Part shown: piece by piece, positions 4,594-5,108 of the stretch
Numbering within the stretch: position 1 is the first letter of the stretch
Layout of the letters: every line of letters starts with the position of its first letter
From: an uncultured Eubacteriales bacterium
GTDB taxonomy: Bacteria; Bacillota; Clostridia; Oscillospirales; CAG-272
Length of the DNA: 5,108 nt
Assembly (NCBI GenBank): GCA_934500855.1
Contig: CAKSUH010000132.1
Location: 1-5,108 of the forward strand
Direction: 5' to 3'
Notes under the pieces: model-generated
The model's input: the letters and a program-made list of their open reading frames with translations, nothing else
What the model was told of the DNA's origin: nothing
Database searches by the model: none
Made by a program: the position numbers and the translations under genes

Positions 4594-5108
4594 TCAGCCC
4601 TGCCCGGACGCGCTGTTGCCGAAGATTGCCTTCAGTTTGGCAATCGTCTCGGCGTCAACCGCGTCGCTGCCGGTTTTGCTCTCCAAATCGGCAATTGCCG
4701 CATCTACCTCGGCGCGGGTTTCATCGTCAACCGGAATGGTCACATCGGATTCCGCCAGCGTGGGCAGAATGACCGTGCTCTTGGAAAGATCGTTGACAAC
4801 CTTGGTCACATCCACATTTTCCAGACTGCCTTCGCTTTCCGCCACATCCGCAATCGTAATCAGCAGGTCGCCTTCCGTCTTGAAATCGACCTTCTCCAGA
4901 TCCAGATTCTTGATGGCTTCGGGAACACCATCGCCCATCGCCTCGGTTGCGCTCTTCACCATGTCGTTCAGCGCCTTCTTTGCCTCGGGCGTCAGCTCAT
5001 CCATCTCGGTCAGCGCCTTTGCAAAATCCTTGATCGCCGCCGTGTTGACGGTGCCGTCCGGGTTGGTGACATTCTTCAGCGAAGCCGCCTTGCCCGCCAG
5101 TTTTGCGG
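4594..5108 (-). CDS. C-terminal part of an acidic helical protein of unknown function (partial)
   Basis: The minus-strand frame is open from the window edge to TGA at 4596-4594, giving 170 residues in view. An internal ATG at 5004 lacks a good ribosome site, and the frame continues through it for 34 more codons, so the gene starts outside the window. The visible part is rich in Ala, Asp, Glu, Lys, Val and Thr, lacks Cys and Trp, and reads as several predicted helices with short strand-like pieces (LLITIADVAE, STVILPTLAES). It ends in a Gly/Ser/Gln tail, NSASGQG. There is no membrane segment or recognised domain. It resembles C-terminal regions of secreted or lipid-anchored clostridial proteins in composition only. 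The convergent terminator 41 bp downstream marks the end of its transcript. Confidence 0.8.
   Translation of the reverse strand, partial: AKLAGKAASLKNVTNPDGTVNTAAIKDFAKALTEMDELTPEAKKALNDMVKSATEAMGDGVPEAIKNLDLEKVDFKTEGDLLITIADVAESEGSLENVDVTKVVNDLSKSTVILPTLAESDVTIPVDDETRAEVDAAIADLESKTGSDAVDAETIAKLKAIFGNSASGQG

Overview
The window looks like chromosomal DNA from an anaerobic member of the Bacillota (class Clostridia, gut- or rumen-type). The signs are strong GGAGG-type ribosome binding sites, sigma-A promoters of the TTGACA/TATAAT type, Gram-positive-style lipoprotein signal peptides, Cys/His pair motifs common in surface proteins of gut Clostridia, and moderately GC-rich coding sequence. The species is inferred from style only; no rRNA or marker gene is present. 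I see no mobile element, CRISPR array, tRNA or rRNA.

Layout. Bases 1-76 are the last 24 codons of a plus-strand gene whose end resembles the C-terminal beta strand of family 16 glycoside hydrolases. A 42-bp perfectly palindromic terminator follows (136-177). The rest of that gap holds an extended -10 promoter (315-343) and a roughly 107-nt leader that can fold. These precede a plus-strand TVP38/TMEM64 (VTT/DedA superfamily) membrane protein (458-1144). A bidirectional terminator (1184-1225) separates it from a convergent minus-strand gene of only 42 codons (1267-1395), which encodes a miniature lipoprotein. Upstream of that gene (to its right) lie a second terminator-like hairpin with a T7 tract (1495-1548) and the GAAA-loop terminator (1621-1652) of a 699-residue minus-strand lipoprotein (1670-3769). 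The large lipoprotein has its own consensus promoter (3833-3861), whose -35 box sits inside a 15-bp perfect inverted repeat. Divergent from it is a plus-strand GNAT acetyltransferase (4038-4490) with a textbook promoter (3963-3991). A 47-bp bidirectional terminator (4506-4552) separates GNAT from the 3' end of another minus-strand gene (4594-5108, open to the edge), an acidic protein I do not recognise.

How the genes work together. Most genes appear to be single transcription units with their own promoters and terminators, so the window does not show an operon or a clear multi-gene system. The common theme is the cell envelope: a membrane protein, two lipoproteins and possibly a secreted glycanase. 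The points most worth a second look are the hidden 42-residue lipoprotein with the attenuator-like hairpin in front of it, the large lipoprotein with Cys/His pairs at both ends, and the inverted repeat over its promoter.
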